The notes below the pieces were generated by a model that was not told where the DNA came from, searched no databases, and saw only the letters and a program-made list of their open reading frames with translations. 64,000 bases of DNA from Fimbriimonadaceae bacterium (lineage in GTDB: Bacteria; Armatimonadota; Fimbriimonadia; Fimbriimonadales; Fimbriimonadaceae), in assembly GCA_019454145.1 (NCBI GenBank), contig CP075366.1, positions 2,335,564 to 2,399,563 of the forward strand, in the 5' to 3' direction. Within the stretch, counting starts at the first letter, position 1. Each line of letters begins with the position of its first letter. A program made the translations under genes and the position numbers. Below, one piece after another: positions 26,236-35,149 of the stretch.

Positions 26236-27066
26236 CTAGTTGAAAACCGCAGATTTTGTGATCTGCTCATTCCGGTCGAAATCTGCCTTGAGAGCTTCAA
26301 GCTTGGCATGAGCGCGATCCCATGCATCAGGGCCAAGTAGGAGCCGCAACGGTGGATTCGGGTCGTTGACCATCGCAATCATTGCATCCACTGCCTTTTC
26401 AGGGTCGCCGGGCTGAGCACCGTCCACTTCCTTGAGCCAGTCCATTGTTCCGTTCATTTGCTCGTCGTATTCAGACATTCTATTTTCCGTGACTCGGATA
26501 CTCGTTTGGTTAGCAAATCTGGTGCGATAAAGTCCAGGCTCTATCAAAGTAACGCTAATGCCAAATGGTTTCACGCTGGCGGCAAGTCCTTCTGAAATTG
26601 CCTCGACGGCATGTTTGCTGGCGCAATAAATCGGGAATGTCGCGCTCGAAGTCAGCCCCGCAATGCTCGAAAGATTTAAGATGTGCCCCGACTTGGCGGC
26701 CCGCATATGGGGCAGTGCAGCCCGCGTGACATTGAGCAGTCCAAACACATTCGTATCGAACTGAGCACGAACTTCCGCATCGGTGACTTCCTCGATCGTG
26801 CCGACCATTCCGTACCCGGCATTGTTGACGAGCACATCGATCTTGTCGAACTTCTCTATCGCAGCACCAATGGCATCATCTATTTCTGATTGATTATTGA
26901 CGTCCAGCTTTTGAATCAGTAAGTTGCCGTTACTTTGCGCTGAAAGTTCAGCGAGAGCTTCTGGTTTGCGAGCAGTGGCAACTACTTGATCGCCTTGCGC
27001 AAGAAGCTTTTCGGCCAGAATCAATCCAAATCCGGAAGAGGCTCCGGTGATAAACCACGTTTTCAT
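26236..27066 (-). CDS. Short-chain dehydrogenase/reductase
   Basis: Classical SDR of 276 residues starting at the second ATG (27066), which is better spaced from the GGATGGAA ribosome site. Motifs in order: TGASSGFG for NAD(P) binding, LDVNN, NNAGYG, the catalytic Ser region LSSIAG, and YCASK (Tyr and Lys of the triad), then EPGLYRT. The substrate is unknown; the pattern resembles broad oxidoreductases of the SDR 'classical' type. It diverges from the hydroxyproline operon and shares its 120-bp intergenic region. Confidence 0.85.
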   Translation of the reverse strand: MKTWFITGASSGFGLILAEKLLAQGDQVVATARKPEALAELSAQSNGNLLIQKLDVNNQSEIDDAIGAAIEKFDKIDVLVNNAGYGMVGTIEEVTDAEVRAQFDTNVFGLLNVTRAALPHMRAAKSGHILNLSSIAGLTSSATFPIYCASKHAVEAISEGLAASVKPFGISVTLIEPGLYRTRFANQTSIRVTENRMSEYDEQMNGTMDWLKEVDGAQPGDPEKAVDAMIAMVNDPNPPLRLLLGPDAWDRAHAKLEALKADFDRNEQITKSAVFN

Positions 27067-27189
27067 AAGTTCCATCCTTGTTTACCTGGGGGAACACATT
27101 ATTTACATCTCAAACTGTTGTTGAGTCTGAAATCATCCACAGGGTTTTGATGAAGTTGCTAACGTGCTGGGCGTAGGTAACATCAGAGC

Positions 27190-28098
27190 ATGGCGAATTG
27201 GAGTGGAGTTTTTCCGGCGGCGACTACGCAGATGCATGAAGATGGGCGGCTGAATCTTGAAGCGACGGCCCGGCATTTAGAGGTCGTCATCAAGTCGGGA
27301 GTTCAAGGCTTGGTCATGCTCGGGAGCCTGGGTGAGAACAACACTCTTTCAAGGGATGAAAAGCTCCAGGTTCTGAAGTGCGCGTTGGAAGTTGCGAATG
27401 GCAAGATTCCGGTAATCAGTGGAGTCAGTGAACTTAGCACCGATATGGCGTGCGATTTTGTACAAGCCGCGCAAAATGCAGGCGTCGATGGCTTTATGGT
27501 TCTGCCCGCCATGGTTTACCATTCCGATGAGCGAGAAACTCTCAACCACTTCTTTACCGTCGCAAAAGCAAGCACCCAGCCAATCATTATTTACAACAAC
27601 CCGCTAGCTTACAAAGTAGATATCACTCCCCAAATGCTAGAAGAAATGGCGAAAGAAGAGAAGTTTGTCGCGATAAAAGAATCCAGCGGCGACCCGCGCA
27701 GGATCACAGATGTTTTTAACCATGTGGGTGATCGGTATACGGTTTTTTCTGGAGTTGATGACCTTGCACTGGAATGTACGATGCTCGGAGCAACCGGGTG
27801 GATCGCGGGAATCGGATTGGCGTTTCCAGAGGAAAACCAGTACCTGTGGGATTTGATGCAAGCTGGAGAATGGGAAAAGGCAAGAGAAATCTATCGGTGG
27901 TATACGCCGCTTTTGCACTTGGATGTTGGGAATAAATTTGTGCAGAACATCAAACTTGCCATCCAAGAAACTGGTTTAGGCAAAGAGTATGTTCGTGCCC
28001 CTCGCTTGATACTTGAAGGGGCAGAGCGACAAAGAGTGCTGGCTACCATTCATGAAGGAATCAAGAATCGTCCTCAAATCCCGGCTCGAGTTGGATAA
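27190..28098 (+). CDS. DapA-family lyase, probable 1-pyrroline-4-hydroxy-2-carboxylate deaminase
   Basis: The 302-residue product is a DHDPS/NAL-family TIM barrel: GSLGENNTLS near residue 45-54, Y135 in IIIYNNP, and the Schiff-base Lys K163 in FVAIKESSGD. In this setting, followed by a hydroxyproline epimerase, a D-amino-acid oxidase-like enzyme and a semialdehyde dehydrogenase, the expected reaction is deamination of 1-pyrroline-4-hydroxy-2-carboxylate to 2-oxoglutarate semialdehyde. It overlaps the next gene by one base (TAATG), so it is the first gene of a tight operon. Confidence 0.8.
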   Translation: MANWSGVFPAATTQMHEDGRLNLEATARHLEVVIKSGVQGLVMLGSLGENNTLSRDEKLQVLKCALEVANGKIPVISGVSELSTDMACDFVQAAQNAGVDGFMVLPAMVYHSDERETLNHFFTVAKASTQPIIIYNNPLAYKVDITPQMLEEMAKEEKFVAIKESSGDPRRITDVFNHVGDRYTVFSGVDDLALECTMLGATGWIAGIGLAFPEENQYLWDLMQAGEWEKAREIYRWYTPLLHLDVGNKFVQNIKLAIQETGLGKEYVRAPRLILEGAERQRVLATIHEGIKNRPQIPARVG

Positions 28099-29039
28099 TG
28101 CAACGATTCCGCGCTATTGATTCGCACACAGGCGGAGAACCAACTCGACTCGTATTCGGCGAAGGACTATGTTTACGCGGCAACTCTATGGCCGATTTCC
28201 GGGAGGATTTTGGTAGCCGATTAGATCATTTGCGTTCGGCGTTTGTATGCGAACCACGGGGTTCCGATGTTCTGGTAGGGGCTTTACTTGTTCCCGGGTT
28301 TCGAGCTGAACACGGAGTGATTTTCTTCAACAATGCTGGGTTATTGGGAATGTGCGGGCACGGCACGATTGGCGTTGCGAAAACTCTGGTTCATGCCGGT
28401 ATTTGGTCACCCGGCGAGCACCAAATTGATACTCCGGTGGGAGTGGTGAATCTCGATATCGGCACTGATGGGAAGGTGACCTTTAGAAATGTGCCGAGCT
28501 TTCTGAGTGAAAAAGATGTAGCGGTCGAGGTGGAAGGTCGTGTGTTCAACGGGGATATCGCCTGGGGTGGAAATGGCTTCTTTTTATGCTCGGATCATGG
28601 AATGAAGATTGAACTTGAAAATGTAAACGAACTGCTCAGGGTCAGCGGCGCAATCAAAGAAAAACTCTTTGTATCGGGACATCGAGTTAACAACTACGAA
28701 GTTGACCATGTTGAGTTTTTTGCCGATCCCGTGGGTGAAGCAGATAGTCGGAACTTCGTTTTATGTCCTGGCGGAGCGTATGATCGTTCGCCATGCGGAA
28801 CGGGAACGAGTGCAAAGGTTGCGACACTTTATGCTCGCGGCAAACTTCAGCCAGGAGAAGTCTGGCGTCAGGAAAGCATCACTGGGTCAATTTTTGAGGC
28901 ATGGGTGGAAGTTGAGGGCGATACGATTACGCCAGTTATTCGGGGAGAAGCATTTGTCACCGCCGAGCTAGAGTTGCTGATAGACCCGGCTGACCCATTG
29001 CGTGATGGATTTACTGCGTTCAAACGAGGCGACAAGTGA
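28098..29039 (+). CDS. 4-hydroxyproline 2-epimerase (proline racemase family)
   Basis: At 313 residues it fits the proline racemase fold with two catalytic cysteines: C86 in LLGMCGHGT and C233 in DRSPCGTGTSA. Both are present, so it should invert C2 rather than dehydrate trans-3-hydroxyproline, where the first Cys is replaced. It would convert trans-4-hydroxy-L-proline to cis-4-hydroxy-D-proline for the next enzyme. It starts on the last base of the upstream stop and overlaps the downstream GTG start by 4 bp. Confidence 0.87.
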   Translation: MQRFRAIDSHTGGEPTRLVFGEGLCLRGNSMADFREDFGSRLDHLRSAFVCEPRGSDVLVGALLVPGFRAEHGVIFFNNAGLLGMCGHGTIGVAKTLVHAGIWSPGEHQIDTPVGVVNLDIGTDGKVTFRNVPSFLSEKDVAVEVEGRVFNGDIAWGGNGFFLCSDHGMKIELENVNELLRVSGAIKEKLFVSGHRVNNYEVDHVEFFADPVGEADSRNFVLCPGGAYDRSPCGTGTSAKVATLYARGKLQPGEVWRQESITGSIFEAWVEVEGDTITPVIRGEAFVTAELELLIDPADPLRDGFTAFKRGDK

Positions 29040-30286
29040 GCGAACGCTCTGTATTGATTATCGGTGGCGGAATTATTGGGCTGTGCTCTGCCTACTACCT
29101 CGTTAATAAAGGTTGGCGAGTCACCGTTTTAGAGCGTTCAAAAACTGATTTTGCAGGAACAAGCTACGGCAACGCCGGACTGATCGTGCCCAGCCATTTT
29201 GTGCCGATTGCTTCGAGGGGAATGATGACGGCGGGTTTGAAGATGGCGCTCAATCCAACCGCCGCATTTGGTGCAAGGCCAATGACTCCTGGATTCCGCA
29301 ACTGGGCAATGCGAAGTAGCCGATTTGCTCTAAGCGATCATGCAAGCAGGGTTGCGCCGTATATCCGTGATCTAAACCTATTGAGCCAGCGCGAATACGA
29401 TGAAATGCTGCCCGCGATTGGTATGCCCGACCATCCTAAAAAGCGCGGACTTTACATGGTCGCCGAATCGCAACACTGCATGGATGAGCTCGCGCACTTT
29501 CAAGTAGCCGCGATGGACTTGGGTTTGGAATCTCATCTATTAAGTCGAGAGGAGGTTTCTGAACAGCTTTCCATACAAATCAACTCTTTTGGGGGAGTGC
29601 ACTTTTTGTGCGATTCTGATTTGCCGCCGCATCAAGTGATGGAAAAATTGAAAGCTTATTTATCGAGTGTAGGCGTGGATTTGCAGTATGAGTGTGAAGT
29701 TCAAGACTTTAAAGCGACTAACGGGAAAATCAGAGCCGTGAGAACCAATAAAGGCGATTTTTCGGCCGACGAATATGTTCTTGCCGCCGGCAGTTGGACG
29801 GGGAAACTCGCTAATCAGCTTCGTTTGAATTTGCCGATGCTCCCAGGGAAAGGACACTCAATGACCTTAACGGGTCTGAGCCAAGTGTCTTCCGCGCCGG
29901 TATTACTGGAAGAAGGAAAGATCGCCATCAACCCTATGGTGGATGGCGTTCGAATCAGCGGAAACTTCGTCCTGGGGGATTGGGGATCGAAACCGATTCG
30001 CCAAAGAATTACTGCCGTTCAGCAACGGCTGCAGAAAGTGATTCCGGCATGGCAATCACATAATTTCAGCAAAGAGAGTATTTGGGTCGGGTTCCGCCCT
30101 TGCACTCCAGACGGACTGCCCTACTTAGGCCGGGTGGGGGCCTGGGAAAACCTGACTTTAGCGGCTGGTCATGCTATGATGGGGATGAGCTTGGGGCCAG
30201 CAACTGGTCGTCTTGTCAGTCAAATTTTGACTGGAGAAAAAACATCGTTGCCTATTTCCGCCCTATCTCCAGAGAGGAAAATTTAA
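29036..30286 (+). CDS. FAD-dependent D-hydroxyproline dehydrogenase (DadA-like)
   Basis: The GTG start lies in GTGA overlapping the epimerase stop. The 416-residue protein opens with the Rossmann motif VLIIGGGIIGLCSAYYL for FAD and has VGFRPCTPDGLPYLG and AAGHAMMGMSLGPATG near the end, as in DadA/DAO-type oxidoreductases. In this operon it should oxidise cis-4-hydroxy-D-proline to 1-pyrroline-4-hydroxy-2-carboxylate. It is a single-chain enzyme; no separate alpha/gamma subunits are seen. Confidence 0.85.
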   Translation: MSERSVLIIGGGIIGLCSAYYLVNKGWRVTVLERSKTDFAGTSYGNAGLIVPSHFVPIASRGMMTAGLKMALNPTAAFGARPMTPGFRNWAMRSSRFALSDHASRVAPYIRDLNLLSQREYDEMLPAIGMPDHPKKRGLYMVAESQHCMDELAHFQVAAMDLGLESHLLSREEVSEQLSIQINSFGGVHFLCDSDLPPHQVMEKLKAYLSSVGVDLQYECEVQDFKATNGKIRAVRTNKGDFSADEYVLAAGSWTGKLANQLRLNLPMLPGKGHSMTLTGLSQVSSAPVLLEEGKIAINPMVDGVRISGNFVLGDWGSKPIRQRITAVQQRLQKVIPAWQSHNFSKESIWVGFRPCTPDGLPYLGRVGAWENLTLAAGHAMMGMSLGPATGRLVSQILTGEKTSLPISALSPERKI

Positions 30287-30290
30287 TCGG

Positions 30291-31868
30291 ATGCCACCGC
30301 TGTTAGGTTCGCAGTTAATTGGTTCAAAACCATCAAGAAAAGGGGACTCGGCTTTTCGGGCGGTCAACCCAGAAACGGGCAAAGATATTCATCCTGAATT
30401 CATGTCGGCAACCGAGGAAGAAGTCAACCAAGCGGTTGATAAAGCTGTATCTATTTCGCGTAAATTCCAGCTGAAATCAGGAAAGTCGAGAGCGGCGTTT
30501 TTACGAAGAATCGCAGAAGAAATCGAACTTCTTGGCGAGGAACTGATCGAACGAGCAGTTCAGGAAACAGGATTGCCTTCCGCTCGAATTGCAGGTGAAC
30601 GAGCACGGACATGTGGTCAATTACGCATGTTTGCCGACGTGGCGGAAGAGGGAAGTTGGGTTGATGCCAGGATCGAATTGGAATTGCCTGATCGCCAACC
30701 TGTTCCACGCCCGGACTTGCGCAGAATGCTTTTCCCGCTTGGCCCGATTGCAGTATTTGGTGCTAGCAACTTTCCATTAGCTTTTAGTGTCGCGGGGGGC
30801 GATACTGCCAGCGCGTTTGCCGCCGGGTGCCCTGTGATCGCGAAGGCTCACCCAAGCCATCCTGGTACAAGTGAATTAGTTGGCCGCGCAATAGTGAAAG
30901 CCGCCGTCGGAGAAGGGATGCCTGATGGCGTTTTTTCTTTGTTACAGGGCGGAAAAGAAGTTGGTGCTTGGCTTGCCAAAGCAGACGGAATCGAGGCGAT
31001 TGGGTTCACAGGTTCGTTAGCAGCAGGTCGAGCACTATCAGATTTGGCTTCTAAACGCCTCAAACCGATCCCCGTTTTTGCCGAGATGGGAAGCGTGAAC
31101 CCGGTTTTTGTTCTACCGGGAGCGATGGCCAAAGAATGTGAAGAGATTGCAACCGGATTTGCAAACTCCTTGCTAATGGGCGTAGGTCAATTCTGCACAA
31201 ACCCAGGATTGCTGATTGGCGTAATGGGTGACGATTTCGACCAACTGGTGAAAAGCGTTGCGCAGAAGGTCAAAGGTTCCGCTCCGGGAGTGATGCTTAA
31301 CCAAGGGATCGCAGAGAGCTACGGGAAGGGGGTGGCTGATCGCTCCAAATTGAGCAATATCCAAATCGAGGCTTCTGCAGAGGCCATGCGCGGTTGCATT
31401 GGGTCTGGAGTCGTGTTTTCTACGAGCGGGGCTGAGTTTTTAGTTGACCAATCGTTACAAGCCGAACTCTTTGGCCCGGCAACACTTGTCGTAAAATGTA
31501 ACGACCTTGACCAATTGGTTCAAGTTGTTGACGCTTTGGAAGGGCAACTCACAGGAACGATTTTCCATGGCGGAGAAGATTCCAATTACGTCGAAACACT
31601 GGCTCCCAAGCTGGCAAAGAAAGTTGGGCGCATTATTTTTAACGGTTATCCCACCGGGGTTGAAGTTGGCTCGGCCATGCAGCACGGCGGGCCATACCCG
31701 GCAACAACCGATTCCAGATTTACCAGCGTTGGAACGGCGGCAATCTTGCGATGGGCAAGGCCGATCACGTGGCAAAATGCTCCAGAAGAATTGCTTCCGC
31801 CTGAACTTCAAAATGACAATCCACACGGTATTTGGCGGCAAACGAACGGAGTTCTAGGAAAAGACTAG
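30291..31868 (+). CDS. 2-oxoglutarate semialdehyde (2,5-dioxovalerate) dehydrogenase
   Basis: A 525-residue aldehyde dehydrogenase: the cofactor region GPIAVFGASNFPLAF, GFTGSLAAGR, the catalytic Glu in VFAEMGSVNP and the catalytic Cys in GVGQFCTNPG. The FGASNFP/EMGSVNP pattern matches ketoglutarate-semialdehyde dehydrogenases. It would complete hydroxyproline breakdown by giving 2-oxoglutarate. It starts 4 bp after the oxidase gene and overlaps the convergent glycosyltransferase gene by 4 bp at their 3' ends. Confidence 0.87.
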   Translation: MPPLLGSQLIGSKPSRKGDSAFRAVNPETGKDIHPEFMSATEEEVNQAVDKAVSISRKFQLKSGKSRAAFLRRIAEEIELLGEELIERAVQETGLPSARIAGERARTCGQLRMFADVAEEGSWVDARIELELPDRQPVPRPDLRRMLFPLGPIAVFGASNFPLAFSVAGGDTASAFAAGCPVIAKAHPSHPGTSELVGRAIVKAAVGEGMPDGVFSLLQGGKEVGAWLAKADGIEAIGFTGSLAAGRALSDLASKRLKPIPVFAEMGSVNPVFVLPGAMAKECEEIATGFANSLLMGVGQFCTNPGLLIGVMGDDFDQLVKSVAQKVKGSAPGVMLNQGIAESYGKGVADRSKLSNIQIEASAEAMRGCIGSGVVFSTSGAEFLVDQSLQAELFGPATLVVKCNDLDQLVQVVDALEGQLTGTIFHGGEDSNYVETLAPKLAKKVGRIIFNGYPTGVEVGSAMQHGGPYPATTDSRFTSVGTAAILRWARPITWQNAPEELLPPELQNDNPHGIWRQTNGVLGKD

Positions 31869-32794
31869 TTTTTGATCCGACTTAGCATTTCGTCAACATG
31901 CGGCTGAAACTCGGCAAACGTCAATCTTTCCATTTTGCAATCGGGAGCGACAATCGTTTTGTGGGGGGCGTTAAAGTGCCCCCATCGCTTAGCCGGCGTT
32001 GGACCGAACGCAATGAGTGCTGGGGTTCCGCATGCCACCGAATAATGGCTTAGCCCGCCATCCGGAGTGATGAGTAATTTTAATGAATGAAGAACCCCCG
32101 CCATTTCGGGGAGTTTGAACTGAGCGACCAAGTTCACCGCATCTTCCTTTAGCAAAGAATTGGCATATACCTCGTCTCCTGGCCCACCCAGGATTGCAAC
32201 TTTGTGCCCAAGAGCCACCAAATGGTGGATGGTAGATCGTAAAGTTTCGGTAGGAATGAGCTTTTCTGGCCAAGTTCCACCCGGAACAAGGCCAATCGTA
32301 GCTCCGTTGAGTTTTTCAAGAGCTTTGTCAAGCGATTCTGGAGTTGCAGTAAGCGTAGTGGTTTTATCGGTATTCAATCCAACCAAATTTGCCAAGGCAT
32401 CCATTCGGTCGTATTCTGGCAAGTCAGGAGAATAAGGAAGTTTGTGAGTTAGTAGCCAGCCTCGGCCCTCAGTCGCTTCGCCGATTCGCTGAGGAATTTT
32501 CGCTAATTTGCAAAGCAATGCAGAGCGAAATGATGGTCGAAGAATAAATGCCGCCGCGAAATTTTGAGACCGGAGTTCCTTTGCCTCACGCATTAAGTCG
32601 CCGATAGATTTCGGGGCCAGCGGAGGCATAAAGTTCACAGGATTCTCAAACCCGTTGAACAAAAATCGATACGATTCTCCCAGATTAGTGTGGAGTTCAA
32701 AGTTCGCCGCCAAGGCACGATGGAGCGGGATGGAGAGAATTGAGTCCCCTAACCGTGCGGGATGGGTGATAACCAGGGCTCGACTTTGTGCCAT
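31865..32794 (-). CDS. Glycosyltransferase family 9 (heptosyltransferase-like)
   Basis: The 309-residue product starts ALVITHPARLGDSILSIP, the GT9 N-terminal signature. It has IGLVPGGTWPEKLIP in the middle and LLITPDGGLSHYSVACGTPALIAFGPT near the C-terminus, which is the nucleotide-sugar site of heptosyltransferases. Such enzymes add sugars to lipopolysaccharide cores or other surface glycans. It is a single gene; the acceptor is unknown. Confidence 0.85.
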   Translation of the reverse strand: MAQSRALVITHPARLGDSILSIPLHRALAANFELHTNLGESYRFLFNGFENPVNFMPPLAPKSIGDLMREAKELRSQNFAAAFILRPSFRSALLCKLAKIPQRIGEATEGRGWLLTHKLPYSPDLPEYDRMDALANLVGLNTDKTTTLTATPESLDKALEKLNGATIGLVPGGTWPEKLIPTETLRSTIHHLVALGHKVAILGGPGDEVYANSLLKEDAVNLVAQFKLPEMAGVLHSLKLLITPDGGLSHYSVACGTPALIAFGPTPAKRWGHFNAPHKTIVAPDCKMERLTFAEFQPHVDEMLSRIKN

Positions 32795-32903
32795 TCCGAT
32801 AACGAATCATGGTTTTACCCTAGCGGTGCATAGATCAGAAGGTGTACTACGCTCGGCAATCAGTTATAAGGTCAATTCAACCCGGTAGTGCTAGACTAAC
32901 AGC

Positions 32904-33221
32904 ATGCAGTGGGAAGCAACTGATCAGTTCGGAAACTTGTACGTTGGGGCTTCGCAAAGTGCCAGTGCTGAGGAATTGACCAATGAGCTCCGCAGCATGC
33001 TCACCGAACTCCGCGAGCGAGGAGCGGAATCGGTTATCCTCACCTGCGACTTTGATTACGCTGAAATCAGCGGGCCCGATCCTGATCAGGTTTCTCACAT
33101 CCTCCAAGTGCCGTGGTTTTCCGATTGCGCCCATGACGATACTCTTGATTCGATTCGGAAGCAAGCGTATTCACTCATCGATGAACTTGGGATGGCTGGT
33201 GTCGAAGTCAACGGAGCGTAG
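32904..33221 (+). CDS. Small conserved-looking hypothetical protein
   Basis: A 105-residue acidic, soluble protein with alternating helix and strand character (ELRERGAESVILTCDFDYAE). No family is recognised. It lies 8 bp before the TTG of a phosphatase-like gene, so they are probably cotranscribed. Confidence 0.45.
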   Translation: MQWEATDQFGNLYVGASQSASAEELTNELRSMLTELRERGAESVILTCDFDYAEISGPDPDQVSHILQVPWFSDCAHDDTLDSIRKQAYSLIDELGMAGVEVNGA

Positions 33222-33229
33222 TCTTCAGA

Positions 33230-33550
33230 TTGAAAATCCTATTTGTTTGCGGAAGAAATCTTCGCCGAAGTCCGACGGCTGAGCGAGTTTTTCAAAACAA
33301 TCCTGGACTAAAAGTGAGAAGTGGTGGCACGAGTAAGAGTAGCCCACGCAAGGTTACGGTCAGAGATATCGAATGGGCGGACATTGTGTGTGTAATGGAA
33401 GAACGCTATGCAGAACGGCTTGCTCAAATATATCCGGAGGCGATGCAATCTGCAAGGGTGGAAACTTTAGATATCCCAGATGTGTATGAATTTATGGAGG
33501 AGGAGTTGGTCGAGCTTCTCAAAATTCAGATCAAGGAGATATTGAGATGA
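33230..33550 (+). CDS. Short low-molecular-weight protein tyrosine phosphatase-like protein
   Basis: A 106-residue protein starting with TTG. It has the P-loop CX5R at C7-R13 (VCGRNLRRSPTAE) and a C-terminal DIPDVYEFMEEELVELL, which carries the general acid Asp region in this shortened LMW-PTP group. Wild-type LMW-PTPs are ~150 residues, so this is the compact branch. It would hydrolyse a phosphoester, target unknown. It overlaps the next gene by ATGA. Confidence 0.75.
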   Translation: MKILFVCGRNLRRSPTAERVFQNNPGLKVRSGGTSKSSPRKVTVRDIEWADIVCVMEERYAERLAQIYPEAMQSARVETLDIPDVYEFMEEELVELLKIQIKEILR

Positions 33551-34089
33551 GCGATCCGGATGCAAATAGCTCAGGACTAAAGGACGGAGTAAAGGGATGT
33601 TTAATAACTTTGACTCCTATTCTTATTGTGTTGCTCCTGCCTGTTCTTGGTGTTATCGGCCTGGGTTCGGTAGATGCAGCCAGAAACATGATGCACCAAT
33701 CCCGATACCGCAATGCTTACAGATATCTAAAACATCCTTCCACTGAAAAAATATTGACAACAATTAACACTTACGGGGTTCTGGGCGGATCAAGCAACTA
33801 CTGCATGTTCTGGGCGGGCGAAATGCGAAATAGTACGCTAACAAAGACCGAAATAAAGGCATATTATGATGGAATAAAAGTGTGGGTGGAAGGGGGATTT
33901 AACGAACCCGCTCACTATGCCGTTCCGGAATTACTGTTTTTCGATGCCGATGACGATGTTCACTTGAGTCATGTCTACGAAATTCAGGATTACAGCAAGA
34001 AATGGCCAGCACACCTCAGCACTGGTACGACTTACATTGTGTCGCTCGCTGGCTACTCTGATCCAGGCTGGGATCCTGCGTGCAACTAA
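33547..34089 (+). CDS. Single-pass membrane protein of unknown function
   Basis: The 180-residue product has one strong hydrophobic segment (CLITLTPILIVLLLPVLGVI) after a short polar N-terminus, then an extracytoplasmic-type domain rich in aromatic residues (NYCMFWAGEMRN, ELLFFDADDDVHLSHVYEI). No family is recognised. It is translationally coupled to the phosphatase-like gene by ATGA and is followed after 1 bp by a nucleotidyltransferase gene. Confidence 0.5.
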   Translation: MSDPDANSSGLKDGVKGCLITLTPILIVLLLPVLGVIGLGSVDAARNMMHQSRYRNAYRYLKHPSTEKILTTINTYGVLGGSSNYCMFWAGEMRNSTLTKTEIKAYYDGIKVWVEGGFNEPAHYAVPELLFFDADDDVHLSHVYEIQDYSKKWPAHLSTGTTYIVSLAGYSDPGWDPACN

Positions 34090-34090
34090 A

Positions 34091-34837
34091 ATGGATTCGG
34101 AACTAAAAGATACGATTACTGAACTAGGAATTGGATTAATAAATGCCACAGAGGACTGGCTTGAGGGCTTGTATGTTGTCGGGTCAATAGCACAAGGCGA
34201 CTTCCATCCAAAATCGAGTGATATTGACTTGATAGGAGTTATTGATTGCTCGGTTGATCCGTGGATGAAAAAGCGAATTAAATCGTTATTATCCGTTTGG
34301 GCTAATAACTATAAAGGAATAGAACTGTGCTTGGTTAAACCATCCGAATTTAAAGTACCAAAACGCGTACCCACTTATGAGTTTGGAATTTCAATAGGTG
34401 GCTCGTGGCGCACGGAAGAGCATGGCCCAGGTGAAGATAGCGAGTTGCTCATCCACTTCGAAATAGCGCGCCAACATGGAATCGATTTATTCAATTCTCT
34501 ACAGTTAGTCCCCGAAGGCGTTTTCTCACCTATCCCCAAAGAATGGATTTTGGAGGAGCTTCGCAAAGGAATTGAATGGCATCTCACAAAGCTGGGTGAT
34601 CATTATCACGATCCGTTCGGTAGAAACTCCACCTTAAACGCATGCCGTGCGCTCAGGTTTAAGCAAACGGGCGACCTTGTCTCAAAGTCGCAGGGCGGAG
34701 AGTGGTATTTACAAGCATTTCCTGAAAATGATCTTGTGAAAATCGCCTTGGATAATCGGCAAAACGGTAGAACTAACAGCCCCGATTTGGAACAACTTCG
34801 GGACTTTATTGAAAAAATAATTTCTCAACTCAATTGA
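34091..34837 (+). CDS. Nucleotidyltransferase, aminoglycoside adenylyltransferase-like
   Basis: From the ATG at 34091 the 248-residue protein has the Pol-beta superfamily signature YVVGSIAQGDFHPKSSDIDL (GS then DxD). A C-terminal part ALRFKQTGDLVSKSQGGEWY resembles the DUF4111 domain of AadA-type enzymes. Members adenylylate aminoglycosides, but many have other targets, so resistance is only a possibility. The longer frame from 33971 runs through the previous gene in another register and is rejected. Confidence 0.7.
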   Translation: MDSELKDTITELGIGLINATEDWLEGLYVVGSIAQGDFHPKSSDIDLIGVIDCSVDPWMKKRIKSLLSVWANNYKGIELCLVKPSEFKVPKRVPTYEFGISIGGSWRTEEHGPGEDSELLIHFEIARQHGIDLFNSLQLVPEGVFSPIPKEWILEELRKGIEWHLTKLGDHYHDPFGRNSTLNACRALRFKQTGDLVSKSQGGEWYLQAFPENDLVKIALDNRQNGRTNSPDLEQLRDFIEKIISQLN

Positions 34838-34891
34838 ACCTAACCACTTGGTGAGCAGTAGTCCTATTTTGTTAAAAGTTTTTTGAGACCC

Positions 34892-34922
34892 TTGACAAGC
34901 CCCGCAGAAAGCTTGGTATAGT
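34892..34922 (+). promoter_or_regulatory. Promoter for the Y-RNA/Ro locus
   Basis: A perfect -35 TTGACA (34892-34897) is followed after 19 bp by TATAGT (34917-34922); GGTATA at 34915 would give 17 bp. It stands at the head of a ~700-bp non-coding stretch that holds the Y-RNA-like elements and leads to the Ro gene. Confidence 0.6.
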
Positions 34923-34960
34923 CCGCCTCCAAGCAATGAACTCTAATCCAACAGAGTGAC

Positions 34961-35023
34961 CAGCGTCGATTCCCTCCCCAGGGTTTTGGCGGAGGCACTA
35001 GAGAACATTAATAATCGACGTTG
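34961..35023 (+). ncRNA. Structured leader segment at the start of the Y-RNA locus
   Basis: CAGCGTCGATT (34961-34971) pairs with AATCGACGTTG (35013-35023), 11 bp including one G-U. It encloses a C/G-rich loop with CCTCC/GGAGG complementarity. A small ACTCT/AGAGT hairpin precedes it at 34940-34957. It lacks the Ro-binding signature of the four elements that follow, so it may be a fifth divergent RNA, a leader, or a processing signal. Confidence 0.4.
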
Positions 35024-35064
35024 TGAAGCGCGCTGACAGACCCGCTTCCCTTAGACCCAATTTT

Positions 35065-35133
35065 GTACGGGCCGGATGGTTTGGTTTATCGTCAAACACC
35101 GATCAAAACGCCAGATCAATCACTTGCCTGTAC
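35065..35133 (+). ncRNA. Y RNA-like element 1 (compact, no tRNA-like module)
   Basis: GTACGGGC (35065-35072) pairs with GCCTGTAC (35126-35133), 8 bp with one G-U. The 5' strand is followed by CGGATGG and the 3' strand is preceded by CACTT. This reproduces the Ro-binding helix of Y RNAs, where GGUC-CGA faces CACUU-GACC. The segment TTTGGTTTATCG after it recurs in element 4. At 69 nt it is the shortest of the array and has no T-arm. Confidence 0.6.
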
Positions 35134-35149
35134 TCCTCCCCAATTCAAC

